The position numbers and the translations under genes are program-made. The notes under the pieces are model-generated. The model was not told the origin of the DNA and did no database searches. It saw nothing but the letters and a program-made list of their open reading frames with translations. Shown piece after piece: positions 48,777 to 60,079 of a stretch of DNA of 64,000 nucleotides. Position 1 is the stretch's first letter; the number at the start of each line of letters is the position of its first letter. This stretch comes from Mesorhabditis belari (lineage: Eukaryota; Nematoda; Chromadorea; Rhabditida; Rhabditidae), in assembly GCA_958450365.1 (NCBI GenBank), contig CAUEEP010000743.1, positions 8,797,501-8,861,500 on the forward strand, read 5' to 3'.

Positions 48777-51365
48777 TTATTTATTCACAAAATGAGGATC
48801 ATTTCCTTTTGAACTTTTCCGCCTTTCTTGACCAAGAGCCGATTGTGCTGATGGCCAGGCGCTGATCGATTTCTTTCGTCGTTCCTTTGCGCAAAAAAGT
48901 CTCGAAATTCGGCTCCTTACATCACGATTCCCAAAGCCGATCACGAATGTGTTAAATAAAGGTTTTGCGGCAAAAAGAAGATAGAAATAGAACTCGTAAC
49001 CACGATAGATGTCAAGCTAAAATGTTAGCAATTTCAATTATTTCAATGCCATTTTTTCTTTGACGGTACTTGTAAAAAGTTGCAAATCTCAGGCGTAAGG
49101 TTGAAGATCAACATCGACAACAAAATCAGACTCGTCCATTTCACTGCTGAGACGAATTTCACGTAATAAGCCCGATTGTTTGATGAGCTTTCGCAACGGG
49201 ATCGATCGACGAACTGAACTTTCACTTAGAGAACTTAAAACTTAACTTAGAACTTGAAGATTACAGTGTAATCCATTCAAATCTTTATATTCAATACCTT
49301 TTTGATTTGTGCAAGCACGGGCAAATAACAAAAGAAACCAAAGCTCAGCACAACCATCACCACCATCGATTCGCTTTTATGAACCAAATCCGGATAACCG
49401 GAATTGGAGCAAACCTGAAATTTGGAATTTGATTGATTGAAGTTTTCAACAAGATTAAGTGCACCAGATAGGATGTGTTTTGATGTGAATATTTTCTTTT
49501 TTTATCATTTACAATGCAAAAGAAAAGTCCCTCTAAATGATTGGCGAGGTGTTCTTTGTGCGGCCGTGTAATCGCTCGCCGTCTGGCACATACCCTCGAT
49601 ACATAGAGGTTCCCTGTTGGAGGCCGACTTTTAAAAGATTTGGGTTATGGAAAAAATAAAGAGGGGGTTTTTTTTGGGGGGGTGGCGCGGGGGCCCGGTG
49701 GGGGGGGGTTTTTGGGTTTCAAAAAGAATTCGGATGATTGGCTAAATGATTGGCGAGGCGTTCTTTGTGCGGCCGTGTAATCGCTCGCCGTCTGGCACAT
49801 AGCCCCGATAGATAGAGGTTCCCTGTTGGAGGCCGACGTTTCAAAAAGAATTCATTTTCAAGTCCACTGAGCCGTGTCTATGCCCAAATTTCTGGGATTA
49901 ATTTTTGCCCGAAATTCGACCATTTTTTTGCTACAAATTGTGGACCCTGTTAAACCAAAACTAGCTGAAAAACTCAAGATTGAAACTGATTTAATTGATT
50001 GAACCGAAAAGCTGATCATTAATCTTTTAATCCTTGATAAATGATTGATAAACCGATAAAACGATTTACTTTAGTCTACTTCATCAAAAACTTATTTTAC
50101 TACACTCATTTGCCGATAATTTTGTTTTAATCGGCCTCAATTCTGACGCCTTCTTGAAGTTTACGAACAAGGCTTACAATCGACGATTTCACATCGTTTA
50201 CTCGACTCCAATAGATAATGAAACCTGTCATCAAGATAGCCAAGAGAGCCGTTAAAACTGAAAACTATTGATTGAGCTTTCCATTTCTTTTTTTACCTAC
50301 TCAAATATATGCGATGAACAGTCACATAGGTGAGTCGACGATGGAAACTCGGCGCCGCAATCACAAGCAATTTCTCCAAAGCGATGAATGCATTGCAGAA
50401 TGGATAAAAGAAACGAATTGATGAGAAAAGTGGAGGAAAGATCAGATAGAGACACCACGATCGGGGCTGCTCTTCGGCATCTGATCGAACTTTTGGTTTT
50501 CTCATCTAATGTACTTACCCCTTCCTGTCGCATAAACATTGATCTGATACCCACATGCGGCCACCATTAAACCAGAGAAGATCCCTTCTGAATTGTTTTT
50601 ATAAGCAGGACTCTTTGGCCGTCATGGTCGAATGGTTAGGAGTCTTGTATCCTAGTCGAGAGGTCACGGGTTCGATCCCAGCGGCCGGGAAATTTCGCTC
50701 TTTTTCTCATACATTCTCTGCAGCATCTTTAGGGATATTAGGGCAATAGGGATTGTGTATTTGTTTTGTTTGTTTGTTGAATTATGTACTCTATAATTAC
50801 CGTAAATACTGTAATGGTACGCCACCCCCATAATAAGGGTGCGGAGTGTTGCGTAGTCTAGCTTTGGACGAGTTTTTCTCGACACTGGTTTATGCTACAA
50901 TGCGCGCTTAGGTATCAAAAAATAGCCCTGAATTTCAGCTATTTTTTGATACCAAAGACGCATTTTTTGAAAGTACGGGCGCTTTGAAAAAAATGAAATA
51001 CTAAAAAAACTTTTGCGACTACGCGACTGTACGAGGGGGGTGGGGTACTATTACAGTATTTACGGCATGTACTTTATCCTTAATTTACCGGATAATAGCA
51101 GATAGAACAATAAAGAGATTGAGAGATCTTCTCGGAGATTCGAATCTTTCAAGATGATCACCATCGTCACAGTGTTCACAATGACAACCGTTGAGGCTGG
51201 AAATTGATTTCTCGATTTCATTCGAATGTATTTAAAACTGAAGAGATACGATAGCTTTTGAAGCTAAAGAGATACTTTTGAAAGTTAACAAATTTTCGAA
51301 TAATATTTACCAATGATCGCCTCCAATATCATGCTGAGAATGATCTCTTCCATTGGGTCACTCAT
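48777..51365 (-). CDS. Seven-TM G-protein-coupled receptor, tandem copy A
   Basis: Eight phase-consistent exons on the minus strand (51311-51365, 51089-51196, 50519-50587, 50301-50480, 50178-50257, 49298-49414, 49070-49213, 48777-49016) give 330 residues, about one TM per exon. TM1: ASTVVIVNTVTMVIIL; TM3 with FCNAFIALEKLLVIAAP in the position of a DRY-type motif; TM4/5: GFIIYWSRVND and MVVMVVLSFGFFCYLP; TM6: LILLSMLIFNLTPEIC; TM7: FYFYLLFAAKPLFNTFVIGF, where NPxxY is replaced by KPLFNTF. A basic Ser-rich tail follows. Probably a nematode chemoreceptor or orphan peptide-type receptor; the subfamily was not identified. The adjacent downstream-numbered gene is a paralogue with matching exon borders. 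Introns carry a tRNA-like sequence, a MITE and a GC-rich repeat. Confidence 0.82.
49539..49842. repeat. GC-rich dispersed hairpin repeat, copies 2 and 3
   Basis: Copies at 49539-49637 and 49742-49842 share aatgattggcgagg(t/c)gttc, gtgcggccgtgtaatcgctc, gccgtctggcacata and gaggttccctgttggaggcc. ggcgag and ctcgcc can pair within each copy. The copies are related to 19833-19990. They lie in an intron of receptor copy A. Confidence 0.8.
49660..49721. other. Poly-G/T stretch, probable low-quality assembly
   Basis: gagggggttttttttggggg followed by more G runs (up to nine G) between the two hairpin repeats. Base composition is unlike anything else here; it may be a misassembly, a G-quadruplex region, or polymerase slippage in the read. 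Confidence 0.5.
50617..50688 (+). pseudogene. tRNA-like sequence in intron 2 of receptor copy A
   Basis: ggccgtcatggtcgaatggt, then taggag, and ggtcacgggttcgatcccag give A and B boxes; the ends (ggccg...cggcc) can pair. The anticodon loop would be ATCCTAG (CCT, Arg) but its stem pairs weakly, so function is doubtful. Confidence 0.5.
50798..51067. mobile_element. MITE family 1, copy c
   Basis: Left TA-ccgtaaatactgtaatggta, right ctattacagtatttacgg-CA; the right-hand TA has mutated to CA. Interior as in copy a. It lies in an intron of receptor copy A. Confidence 0.9.
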
Positions 51366-51923
51366 ACTTTAAATAAAAACTTTAAATAAAAACTTTAAAT
51401 AAAAACTTTAATCAAGTTAAACAGAAAAATTAAAAAATACATTTCAAAACCTTTCGAAAATTCTCAGCTAATTTCTCGTTAAGAATGCTCGAGCTAGCAA
51501 TTTCCATGAAGTTTTCAAGAAATCAGAAATAACTAAATTCCACACACTAATTAAAAAAAAACATTTTTGTCGCTGATTTCTTGAGAAAATTTCATGGGAA
51601 TAACCTAGCTCGAGCACACTTTTTGTAGCAATAACCAACCAATTTCTAATATTCTAATAACAAGTGTGAAAAACTTTCAAACAAGAACACTGAGCTGCTT
51701 TTGCGAAAAAACGTTTGATACTATTAAAATAATCTCTTTAAATTGAACAGGTTTAATTTAGTGAGCCAAAAAGAACCTTTTTTCATTTCCTACATACAAA
51801 TTAGCTTCTTTTTTTACCGTTTCATCCCAAAACACACAATCCGATCAGGCTGAGTTTGATACTATTAAAAAATCATTTTAAATTGAAAAAGGTTTACTTT
51901 TGTTGAACCAAAAAGAACCTTTT
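51366..51923. other. Spacer between the two tandem receptor genes
   Basis: About 560 bp, AT-rich, with a pair of inverted imperfect blocks (about 51480-51540 and 51560-51620: gctcgagctagc / acctagctcgagc, and tttcttgag/caagaaa). No exon. Both genes run leftwards, so this is the promoter of copy A and the 3' side of copy B. Confidence 0.55.
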
Positions 51924-52859
51924 TCATTTCCCGATTTCCCAAGCAATCGACTTTTGTCTCATTCGAGTTTTGCAGAAAAATCGCCGAATATTTAGCTGCA
52001 CATCTCGATTTCCCATCCCGATCACGAATGTATTGAATAAAGGCTTCGCCGAGATTAAAAGATAAAAGCAAAACTCGTAACCACGATAGATATCAAGCTA
52101 AAAATTGAAAGCTTTAAAGAATTAAAAAGAAATTTTTACGTTTACCTGTAAAACTTTGCAAATATCCGGTAACAAATTGAAAACGATCATTGATAAAATG
52201 ATTAGAGCTAGGAATTTCTCTGGTTTTGTTGTTTTTAAAAGAATTGCTTACTTGTCCACTTGGCGGCTTGCACAAAACTCAAATAATAGGCCTGGGTTCG
52301 TTTGCACTCCACTGGAATGAGATTGATCGACGAACTTGAATTCGACTTTTTTTATGAAACAATGATGAAACAATGAATTATGACAACAGTAAACGGGTGG
52401 ATAATCTCTAGTTTAACCTCTATGGAAAGCTTTATGTATAATTTAAACTCTATGTATTAGGTTGGAAAGAAAGTTCTTGAAAAAGTTTGCATGGTGATTT
52501 CTCAAAAACCAAAAACCATCAATTCTTCCCACATTTTTTTTTTTGATAAACTTGACTATATTTTAAAGAGCTTATGACAAAAATCAGTGAGCTTCAAATA
52601 AAAAAAATAAGAGATTTCTTCAGCTGAAGTGACTGGGTGACGCTTTTGTGGAGCTTGGCCTCGTGTCGGGACTGTCCCGTGGACTGCCGCGGCTGCGTGC
52701 ATGGTCTTCGGGCTGTGTGCTTCGGCCGGCGTGAAACAGTCGACTTAGAACTGGTACGGACACGGGGAATCCGACTGTCTAATTAAAACAGAGGAGACAG
52801 ATGGTCTTGTCACTGATTTCTGCCCAGTGCTCTGAATGTTAACGTGAAGAAATTCACGT

Positions 52860-52906
<47 letters not shown>

Positions 52907-55426
52907 TATGACTTGGTCACTTTTTGAGTGACCAGCCTTTAGGTAAGATTTTAATGGGTTAATGGATAGGGAATGGATCCCATTCACAAACCTAAAATCA
53001 AGTATACTTAAAATAGGGAAAATTTGTGATAAAGGCAAATTTGATTTAATGCTTTAACTTTTCAGACTCACCTAGTTTAGCAAAAAGCACTCAGTGCCAA
53101 GAAGGTGACTTCAAAAAATTAGCTTTTGAAATACAGCTTCTCTGTAAAAAAATTTTTGGCTAAAAATAGAGTTTATAGATTATAGGGCGTATTGCTTTAT
53201 AGCTTTATTTCATAAGAAATCGTTTTTTTTGCTCCAAAAAGTGAGCTGAATTTAAGCTGGAAAAATAATCATTCTTCAAAAATCTATAAAATTTTAAGGG
53301 GATGCTGCACTCGTTTTTTTTACAATTAATTTCTTGGAGTCGACTTGTAAATAGAACAAAATGAATGTTCTCGAATTTATGGATTCGTTTTTAAGAAATT
53401 CCAATTAAACGTTTTTTTCCGAGAACTTTCTTTCTAATAAAAAGAGCTTTAAGAAAAGAACCGAATTTGAATTAGATTTTCAAGTAAAGATACGCATTTT
53501 AGCACACGGTAGCTCTTGGATAAGTTATAGATCTTAAGAAATCTTTAAAATAAGTTTATATGACAATATTGAACGGACTAGTAAAGCCAATTTTGATTAT
53601 AAGTTAACTTATAATCAAAATATAACTGATAATATAAACCCAACTCGTGGAAAACCTTGAACGATTCTTGAAACAAAGCACGGTTTGAAATTAAAGTTAC
53701 GATTACATTTGTAAACTCACTTTCTTAATTTGAAAAAGCACAGGTATGTAGAAAAGCATTGCAAATGAGGAAATCGTGATATTCATCGTACCCTCGACTC
53801 GATTGATCAATGACGGATAAGCACCACTTGAACAAAGCTAAATTTAAGAATTAGTAGTTCAGTGAACAGAATGTGAACGAATCCATTGAACAATTCAACT
53901 TACAATTGAAGTTTCCACATCGTTCACTTGACTCCAATAGATTATCAAAACAATCATAATCGATGAGATCATAAAGAGTTGACCTAAAACCTCTAAGATT
54001 TCCTCTAAGTCAGTTCAATTACTCATTTACAGTAAAGCTATAGGTAAAGTAAAGCTTTCTTTATTATTCAAAATGTTCTTTACCTAGCATTGCTTTGTGA
54101 ATGTGCAAATGAGTGATTCTTCTATGAAATGTTGGCCACAAAATCATCAGCAATTTCTCCAATGAAACAAATGCGTTACAGAAAGGGAAAAAGAAACGAA
54201 TGAACGTGAAACATGGAGGAAAAATCAAGAAAAGACACCACGATTGGGTGGTTTGCGTTGAAGCTGAAATTGGGGGGGTTTTTGTCTGTTGAGTTTTTAA
54301 GAATAGTGTCATTGGTTGATCACTATACCATTAGTAAATCACTATAATAGATCCTTACCCTTTCCCATGATGATTATTGGAATCTGATAAGCACAAGCGA
54401 CAATCATAAACAAAGAGAAAAGGCCTTCTAAAGTTGAATGAATATTACAGTAATCCATTAAGCAATTCGATTTTCGTTTACTAAAGCTTTGCTTTAGTAA
54501 ACGCTTTGCTTACTGAAGCTTTGCTTTATGTTCCTTTTGAAACGATGGTTTAAAAAAGAAAACATTTAGTTTACAGATTTGTTTCCTTTTCTTTAAAGAT
54601 TTGTTTCCTTTTCTCTACAGATTTGTTTCCTTTTCTCTATAGATTTGTTTCCTTTACCCTATAGATTTGTTTCCTTTTCTCTATAGATTTGTTTCCTTTA
54701 CCCTATAGATTTGTTTCCTTTTCTCTACAGATTTGTTTCCTTTTCTCTATAGATTTGGTTCCTTTACCCTATAGATTTGTTTCCTTTACCCTATAGATTT
54801 GTTTCCTTTACCCTATAGATTTGTTTCCTTTTCTCTATAGATTTGTTTCCTTTACCCTATAGATTTGTTTCCTTTTCTCTACAGATTTGTTTCCTTTTCT
54901 CTATAGATTTGGTTCCTTTACCCTATAGATTTGTTTCCTTTACCCTATAGATTTGTTTCCTTTACCCTATAGATTTGTTTCCTTTTCTCTACAGATTTGG
55001 TTCCTTTTCTCTACAGATTTCCTTCACTTTCTCTCTCTCTTCCTTTCTCTTCTCCCCTTGTATTTCCTCTTTTCTCTGACGAGAAGATATCGGATAGCTC
55101 AATGGTTAGAGCATCTACTTGGAAACGAAAAAGTCGAGGGTTCAATCCCCTCTCCGGAAATCTTTCTTTACCATTCTTTACTGTACCTGAAATAAGCAAA
55201 TACAGCAAGATCGAGAGTGAAACGTCATGTCGAAGAACGGAGTTTTTCAGTATAATAAACACCATCAATGAGTTCACAATCACCACAATTGAGGCTTAAA
55301 GATCACTTTTTAAACAAGTATCTTTTCTCGTAATTTAAAGTAACTGTGCAAATGTTTTTTTTAAAAATTTAAACGAATCTCACCAATGACCGCCTCAAAA
55401 AGCATGAGCAAAACGATGTCTTCCAT
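51924..55426 (-). CDS. Seven-TM G-protein-coupled receptor, tandem copy B
   Basis: Nine exons on the minus strand (55384-55426, 55187-55294, 54359-54427, 54084-54263, 53904-53983, 53721-53837, 52252-52345, 52146-52207, 51924-52097) give 308 residues. Exons 2-6 have the same lengths as in copy A (108, 69, 180, 80, 117). The TM6 region is one exon in A but two in B, split at KWT|TLIILSM. TM3 reads FCNAFVSLEKLLMILWP and TM7 reads FCFYLLISAKPLFNTFVIGM, again with KPLFNTF. The tail is shorter than in A. Introns are enlarged by a mariner-type element with a 28S rRNA fragment, a 22-bp satellite and a tRNA-like sequence. A tandem duplicate of copy A; chemoreceptor-like, ligand unknown. Confidence 0.82.
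52457..53437. mobile_element. Non-autonomous mariner-type element carrying rRNA sequence
   Basis: Left end ttaggttggaaagaaagttc is matched by the inverted right end gagaactttctttctaa (which lacks GGTTG); both ends abut TA. Inner arm similarity continues about 70 bp (tttctcaaaaacc / tttcttaaaaac). About 980 bp long, no transposase frame. The interior holds a 28S rRNA fragment (next entry). Inserted in an intron of receptor copy B. Confidence 0.75.
52640..52906 (+). rRNA. 28S rRNA fragment (pseudogene) inside the mariner-type element
   Basis: From gtgaaacagtcgacttagaa (52731) to gtaactatgactctcttaag and gtagcc (52906) the sequence follows the highly conserved eukaryotic 28S core that contains the R2/R4 retrotransposon target site. 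The preceding GC-rich 90 bases look like the adjoining expansion segment. A variable patch (gaggagacagatggtcttgt) and several substitutions show decay. Similarity becomes doubtful right after gtagcc. It is not a functional rRNA. Confidence 0.88.
54590..55025. repeat. 22-bp satellite in intron 2 of receptor copy B
   Basis: About 19 units of gatttgtttccttttctcta + ta, with two alternating variants (ttttctcta[c/t]ag and tttaccctatag) and a few ttggttcc units. Higher-order blocks of about five units repeat. Confidence 0.95.
55088..55159 (+). pseudogene. tRNA-like sequence in intron 2 of receptor copy B
   Basis: tatcggatagctcaatggtt, then agagc, and gtcgagggttcaatcccctc form convincing acceptor, D and T arms (tatcgga with tccggaa). 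The middle (tctacttggaaacgaaaaag) does not make a normal anticodon arm. Confidence 0.5.
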
Positions 55427-57007
55427 TTTGAAACCCTTGAAAAGCCTTGAAAAACCTTGAAAAGCCCTGGAAAACCTTGAAAAGCCTTGAAAAACCGAAA
55501 GCTTTGGGAAGCCCTGGGAAGCCCTGGAAACCCTAGAAACGCCGGGAAAAGGCGAAAAAAAGCGGGGAAAAAAAGAAAAACCTTTCGAAAACCTTGAAAA
55601 GCCTTGAAAAATCAACAAAAGCTTAGATAAATGATAGCAAAATGATCAAAATTATTGTAAAAGAACAAAATGGTCAAAAAAAGAAATCTCCTCGTGACTT
55701 TTGATCAAAATTGCGACTAATGAAATCAAAGTTTTTCAAAAGAAATGAAAAATTAAATTTCCGATTTTGCTGTTTGTGAATAAAATTTTCTAAATTTGAT
55801 TTCTGATTTGTGATTTTCAATTATCTAGTTAAGAGTAGAGTTTTACCCCTCAAAAATTACATTTCTATGGTAATTTTAGGCGTAGATTACGAAAATCGAC
55901 ATCTCAAAGCCGGGTTTTAAGTTTTAAGGAAAAATTTTTAGAAATTTTCATTTTTTTTTATATTCATGTGGTCCCCCACATGATGATTTTTAGTAAAAAA
56001 ATTTTCTTTTTTCTTTTTTTTCAATTTTTTATCGAAAAATCGTTTATTATTGTATTTTAATACAATAATTGCGTAAAAAAACAATTTGGCAAAGTTTGAC
56101 GGTGAGGAGGGACACCAAATCATGATTTGAAGATGAAAAGACACACCAAACATCATCGCCATTTTTGAGGAAAACCCTCTCAAGTCACTCTATCAAAATC
56201 AAGCAAGCAACTCAATTTTTAGTTGCGGAAACCAGATTTTAGCTTATGAAATATCAAAGTTCAGGTTTAGCATATCAAAAACCCTGGAAAAAGTTGTCCT
56301 AGAAAATTTTTTAGGAAAAAATTGATAAAGAATAATTTAGCTTTAAAAATATTCTCTATTAAATTTTCTGAGCTAAATTGACACCTTTTGAATGCTTCAC
56401 GGAAGCAAATTTTTGTTTTTTTTAGTGCAATTTCATAAAGGTGTCAATTTAGTCAAGTCAATTTTGTCAATTTTGTCAAAAAGAAGAACGCAGGCACACT
56501 AACCACTAGGCTACGAGCTGACTTTTGGGATGGCGAAAGGAAAGCCTTTCCGCCGGCAAAAATCAGGTTTTAGCTTATGAAATATCAAAATTCAGGTTTA
56601 GCATATCAAAAACCCTAGAAAAAGTGGATCTAGAAAATTTTTTTAGGAAAAAATTGATAAAGAATAATTCAGCTTTAAAAATATTCTCTACTAAATTTTC
56701 TGAGCTAAATTGGCACCTTTTGAATGCTTCACGAAAGCAAATTTTTGTTTGTTCTTCTTTTTTTTGAGTGCAATTTGATAAAGGTGTCATTAAAAGAAGA
56801 TTCAAGATCAAGAAGAACGAGATTTTTATGAAATTCCAAATTCACTCAGATGGTAATGTTTAATTTTCGAAATTTCTCAGAAATTTCTCAAGTTGAGATC
56901 AAAAAGGACAAATGGAAAACCCGTAGAAAAGTATGGCATTTGAAAATTGAGCAAAACAAAAAAAAGGATTGAATCAAATGAAAACAGTAAATTTTTGCTA
57001 TACATTT
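55427..57007. other. Intergenic with repeats
   Basis: Contains a ccttgaaaagccttgaaaaa array (about 55430-55616), a direct duplication of about 230 bp (about 56222-56450 and 56563-56790, starting ttttagcttatgaaatatca), and a truncated tRNA-like A-box string on the minus strand near 56490-56525 (gtagcctagtggttagtgtg). No supported exon. Confidence 0.6.
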
Positions 57008-58168
57008 TTAGTGATCCGAAACAATCATCGGTGCTATTTCCTCATTCATTTCTTCACTGTATCCACTCGAGATTTTCGACTCGTAGCTAGGTGGCGGCGA
57101 TTCACCCTAAAATGGCGAAATGATTACTCTACAAAGCCTATTATCAAGCTTTAGAATCTGGTTTTTTTCTTGCGCTTTGTAGAGATGTTTAAATCGGGTT
57201 TAGGCCAGCTTTTGGTCTAATTTTTGTTTTCGCAGTTTTTACTTAGTAAAGTCAAAGGAGAGTAGACAAAGATGGCTACTGACCTGGAGAAAAATGCTTT
57301 TAGACCCTGGTAACTAAGAAAAATGACTCTGAACATGTCATTTAGGTGTTATTTAACTTTAAATCTCTTTCTACTCACCATGGCAATGAGTGTTTCCGGA
57401 AAGAAATCATCAATGTCCCGGCGTTGATCGACGGGATCATATTTCTTTCGATAGTACTCATTTCGGAGCTTTCGCATTACAATTCGAACTTCTTTATAAT
57501 GCGAATGAGCGGTGAATCCCATGTAAACGATCAATAACCAAAGCAGAAGCATTAAAACCAAGAAAAGTGACATGTAGACATATGAATGGGGAAACTGAAA
57601 ATAAAAGCTGTTTTTTTTTGGTTGAAATTCTTTTAATTGGTTGATCTGATCTGATCCTTACAAACAGATACTTTAAAATTGCATGGTTTTGTTTTGATTG
57701 AGATTCTTTTAATTGGTTAGATCAACAATCAATCAAAATCTAACTCATGATCCTTACAAACAGATACTTTAAAATTTCCATATCACAACTTAAAACTTAC
57801 CTCTTTTGTAACCGTGACAACTTGTTGCCCAATGGCTGTAATATCCTCAACAACACTGAATAAACGATCCTCGAATTGTTGAAGAGTTTTATTGAGAGTT
57901 AGCAACGCGTCATCTGTACCATTGTTCACATAAGAGAGCGTCTAGAAATAAGATTTGAAAATTTTTGCTTTCTTGAGTTGGTACTTTAAAGCCCGAATCG
58001 GCTACCGTAGCCCTTAAAAGTTACTGTATCAATATCTATAAAGATCAAGTCACAAATCTAGGCCAGCTTACTAGAGAATTACAGTACTCGCAGTAATCTC
58101 ACTAAACTAACCCGATGAACATCTTCAAGTGCCTTGCGAATATTGTCGATCTCTTGATCGATTGACAT
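57008..58168 (-). CDS. Small single-pass membrane protein with C-terminal PPxY motif
   Basis: Four exons on the minus strand (58112-58168, 57801-57941, 57379-57594, 57008-57106) give 170 residues. N-terminal residues 1-65 are helical with heptad character (IDNIRKALEDVHR; TLNKTLQQFEDRLFSVVEDI), followed by one TM segment (YMSLFLVLMLLLWLLIVYMG, about 72-92), a basic stretch (VMRKLRNEYYRKKYDPVDQR) and an acidic tail with GESPPPSYESK. PPPSY fits the PPxY ligand of WW domains such as those of Nedd4-type ubiquitin ligases. Basic residues after the TM suggest the C-terminus is cytosolic. I do not recognise the family. The start is the only ATG giving an open first exon with a correct-phase donor. 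Confidence 0.72.
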
Positions 58169-59738
58169 TTGAGTAAATTCGGGTTTTCTAGGTTCTTTTT
58201 TTTATTTTTTAAATTTGATTTAATGTAAGGAAGATTTAGATGAGGGAAAAATGAAAGCAAAAAGAATTTAAACAGATATTCAAAGCGAAAATGCTCAAGG
58301 CTCAAAGAAGAAACCGCCTCTTTCCCAGAAGTGGATAAAACACAAAAGCAAATATTCATTGTTGCAGGAATGGAAAGAGAGAGACTGAAGGGAAGTTCGG
58401 AAGAGTTTCGATGGAAGGGGAAGGGGAGGGGGAGGGGAAGGGGAAGGGGAAGGGGGAGGGGAAGAGGATGGGGAAGGGGAAGGGAACAGGCAAAGGCCTG
58501 CGGGGGACTGTCGAGTGTCGTGATGGGGGCATCATGGATTCAAGGGATGCGATTGGGGTTGGTTGGTTTGATAAAGCAAAAACATTTTAAACTATTCTAC
58601 TTCCTTTTGCTTTGAGTGTACAGTGGAAAATGCCAGGGAATACTTCAATTTCGCCAACACCAGCTGAATTCGACAGCCAACACCAGCTGAATACTCGAAT
58701 TCGACTCGTCAAAAGCTCTGACTCGACTTTTTTTCAACTTTAACTCAATTTGATAAATTTTGACTCGAAAAATGGGTTTTAGATTAGCATTTTAAAGGGT
58801 TTTAAAGCTCAAAATACAAAATTTCTACTGCTAGGCGTCTTTTTTTTCTTTTTTTCTGCATCTCCTTTACTTTAGAAAATTTTTCACGGTTGATTCTCAT
58901 TTAAAAAAAATTTCTATTAAGATATGCTCTTTTTTTATAATGTCATGATAGATTTCTTATGAAGTTTTATCCTTTATAAAGTTCTTATAAAGTTTTATCC
59001 TTTACTGTACCTGATACTTTACATATTTTAAACATTCAATTAATGTAGGTGAGATTTGATTTTATTAAAATGCAAATTTTGGGTTGATTTATCTAACAAT
59101 CATTTTTATAAGTGTTTCATTGAGTTAAGTCTTCAGCAAAGGCATTATAGTGAAATAGGGAATTCTCGTGTAATTCTTTTTATTTTGATTTTATTTCGAC
59201 GGCAGAAAGGGGGAGTCTCTCCACCCCACCCCAATAGAAAATGAGGAGAGGGCTCGACGATTGGAAACATTATCATCTTTTGAGAAAAGCTCGACCCTCA
59301 ATCATTTTTATGTAATTCACCCGTTTCTTTCTCGTTTAGTTTTAGTTATTTGTGTTCATTCATACTAAATTCACGTTTTCTCGTGTTTTATTGGTTTCCT
59401 TTAGTTAACTCCCTCTGGAGTAAGGGAATCAAGTGCGTTCTGGTGTAATGGTTAGCACAGTTGCCCGGTAAGGGAAAGGTCTTGGGTCTCTGGTCCTGCC
59501 CTAGTTTCAACTGGCGACCACGGAAGGATGGGCTGCAATGCTGGCTAAGGCATCTAGTTTCGAGCGCACCTCAGGCGAGACTCGTCCAGAGAGGAGGGAA
59601 GTTAACTCCCTCTAGAGCAAAGAAGATCAGATGAGTCGTAGTGTAATGGTTGCACAGTTGCCCGGTAAGCGAGAGGTCACGGGTTCGAGTCCCGGTGGTG
59701 CACGTGTTTTTGATCTGCCCTATTTCCAGCTCACTTCT
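58169..59738. other. Intergenic with purine repeat and tRNA-like pair
   Basis: A ggggaa/ggggag tract (about 58410-58500) lies in the upstream flank of the membrane-protein gene. The rest is AT-rich until the duplicated tRNA-like units at 59.4-59.7 kb. Confidence 0.6.
59404..59703 (+). pseudogene. Two tRNA-like sequences in a 197-bp direct repeat
   Basis: gttaactccctct starts each unit (59404 and 59601). Each then carries a tRNA-like stretch: 59435-59505 (tggtgtaatggttagcacag, ttgcccggtaag) and 59632-59703 (cgtagtgtaatggttgcaca, ttgcccggtaag, ggtcacgggttcgagtcccg). The second has good A and B boxes and partly pairable ends; its loop CCGGTAA lacks U33. Probably Pol III-derived copies, not decoding tRNAs. 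Confidence 0.5.
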
Positions 59739-60079
59739 TCATTTTTTTTGAACGTTTCCTTCAATCTTCAGCTCTTTCTCCGCAATCAAAGCTTTGATTT
59801 GTTTAAAATGCTCTCCCGTCTTTTTCCTCTCATCATCTCGATCTCGTTCCATTTTGACAAAACGCTCAGCCTACAGACAAAACATTCGATCATTGTGTAA
59901 TTTTCTTCTGTAAACGTTTCTGATAATCTCTTCTTCAGCAATTGACAACTTTTGTTTCAAATTGTTTTCCATCAAAGTTTTCTGCATCTCGGGTTGAGCT
60001 TTTTCTTTCTTTCTCGGCTCTTTCTCCAACGTGAAAATCTTCTCCTCCAGCGCGGCTTTTTCCTCTTTTTGCAGATCAC
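59739..60079 (-). CDS. Coiled-coil protein, C-terminal exons only
   Basis: Two phase-consistent exons on the minus strand (59916-60079 and 59739-59870). Translation is strongly charged and helical (DLQKEEKAALEEKIFTLEKE ... AERFVKMERDRDDERKKTGE), ending NVQKK. No upstream exon in the right phase was found within 600 bp, so this is either the end of a gene with a distant start or a fragment. Function unknown. Confidence 0.45.

Noticed and set aside
50617..50688. Functional tRNA-Arg(CCT)
   Set aside because: Anticodon stem has a mismatch and a wobble next to the loop and the acceptor pairing is incomplete; kept only as tRNA-like.
52906..53040. Continuation of 28S rRNA beyond the R2 site
   Set aside because: Only a hairpin and a few short strings resemble 28S; not enough to extend the annotation.
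58331..58615. Arg-Gly-rich (RGRGRG) frame like an RGG protein
   Set aside because: It is a ggggaa purine microsatellite without supporting exons.
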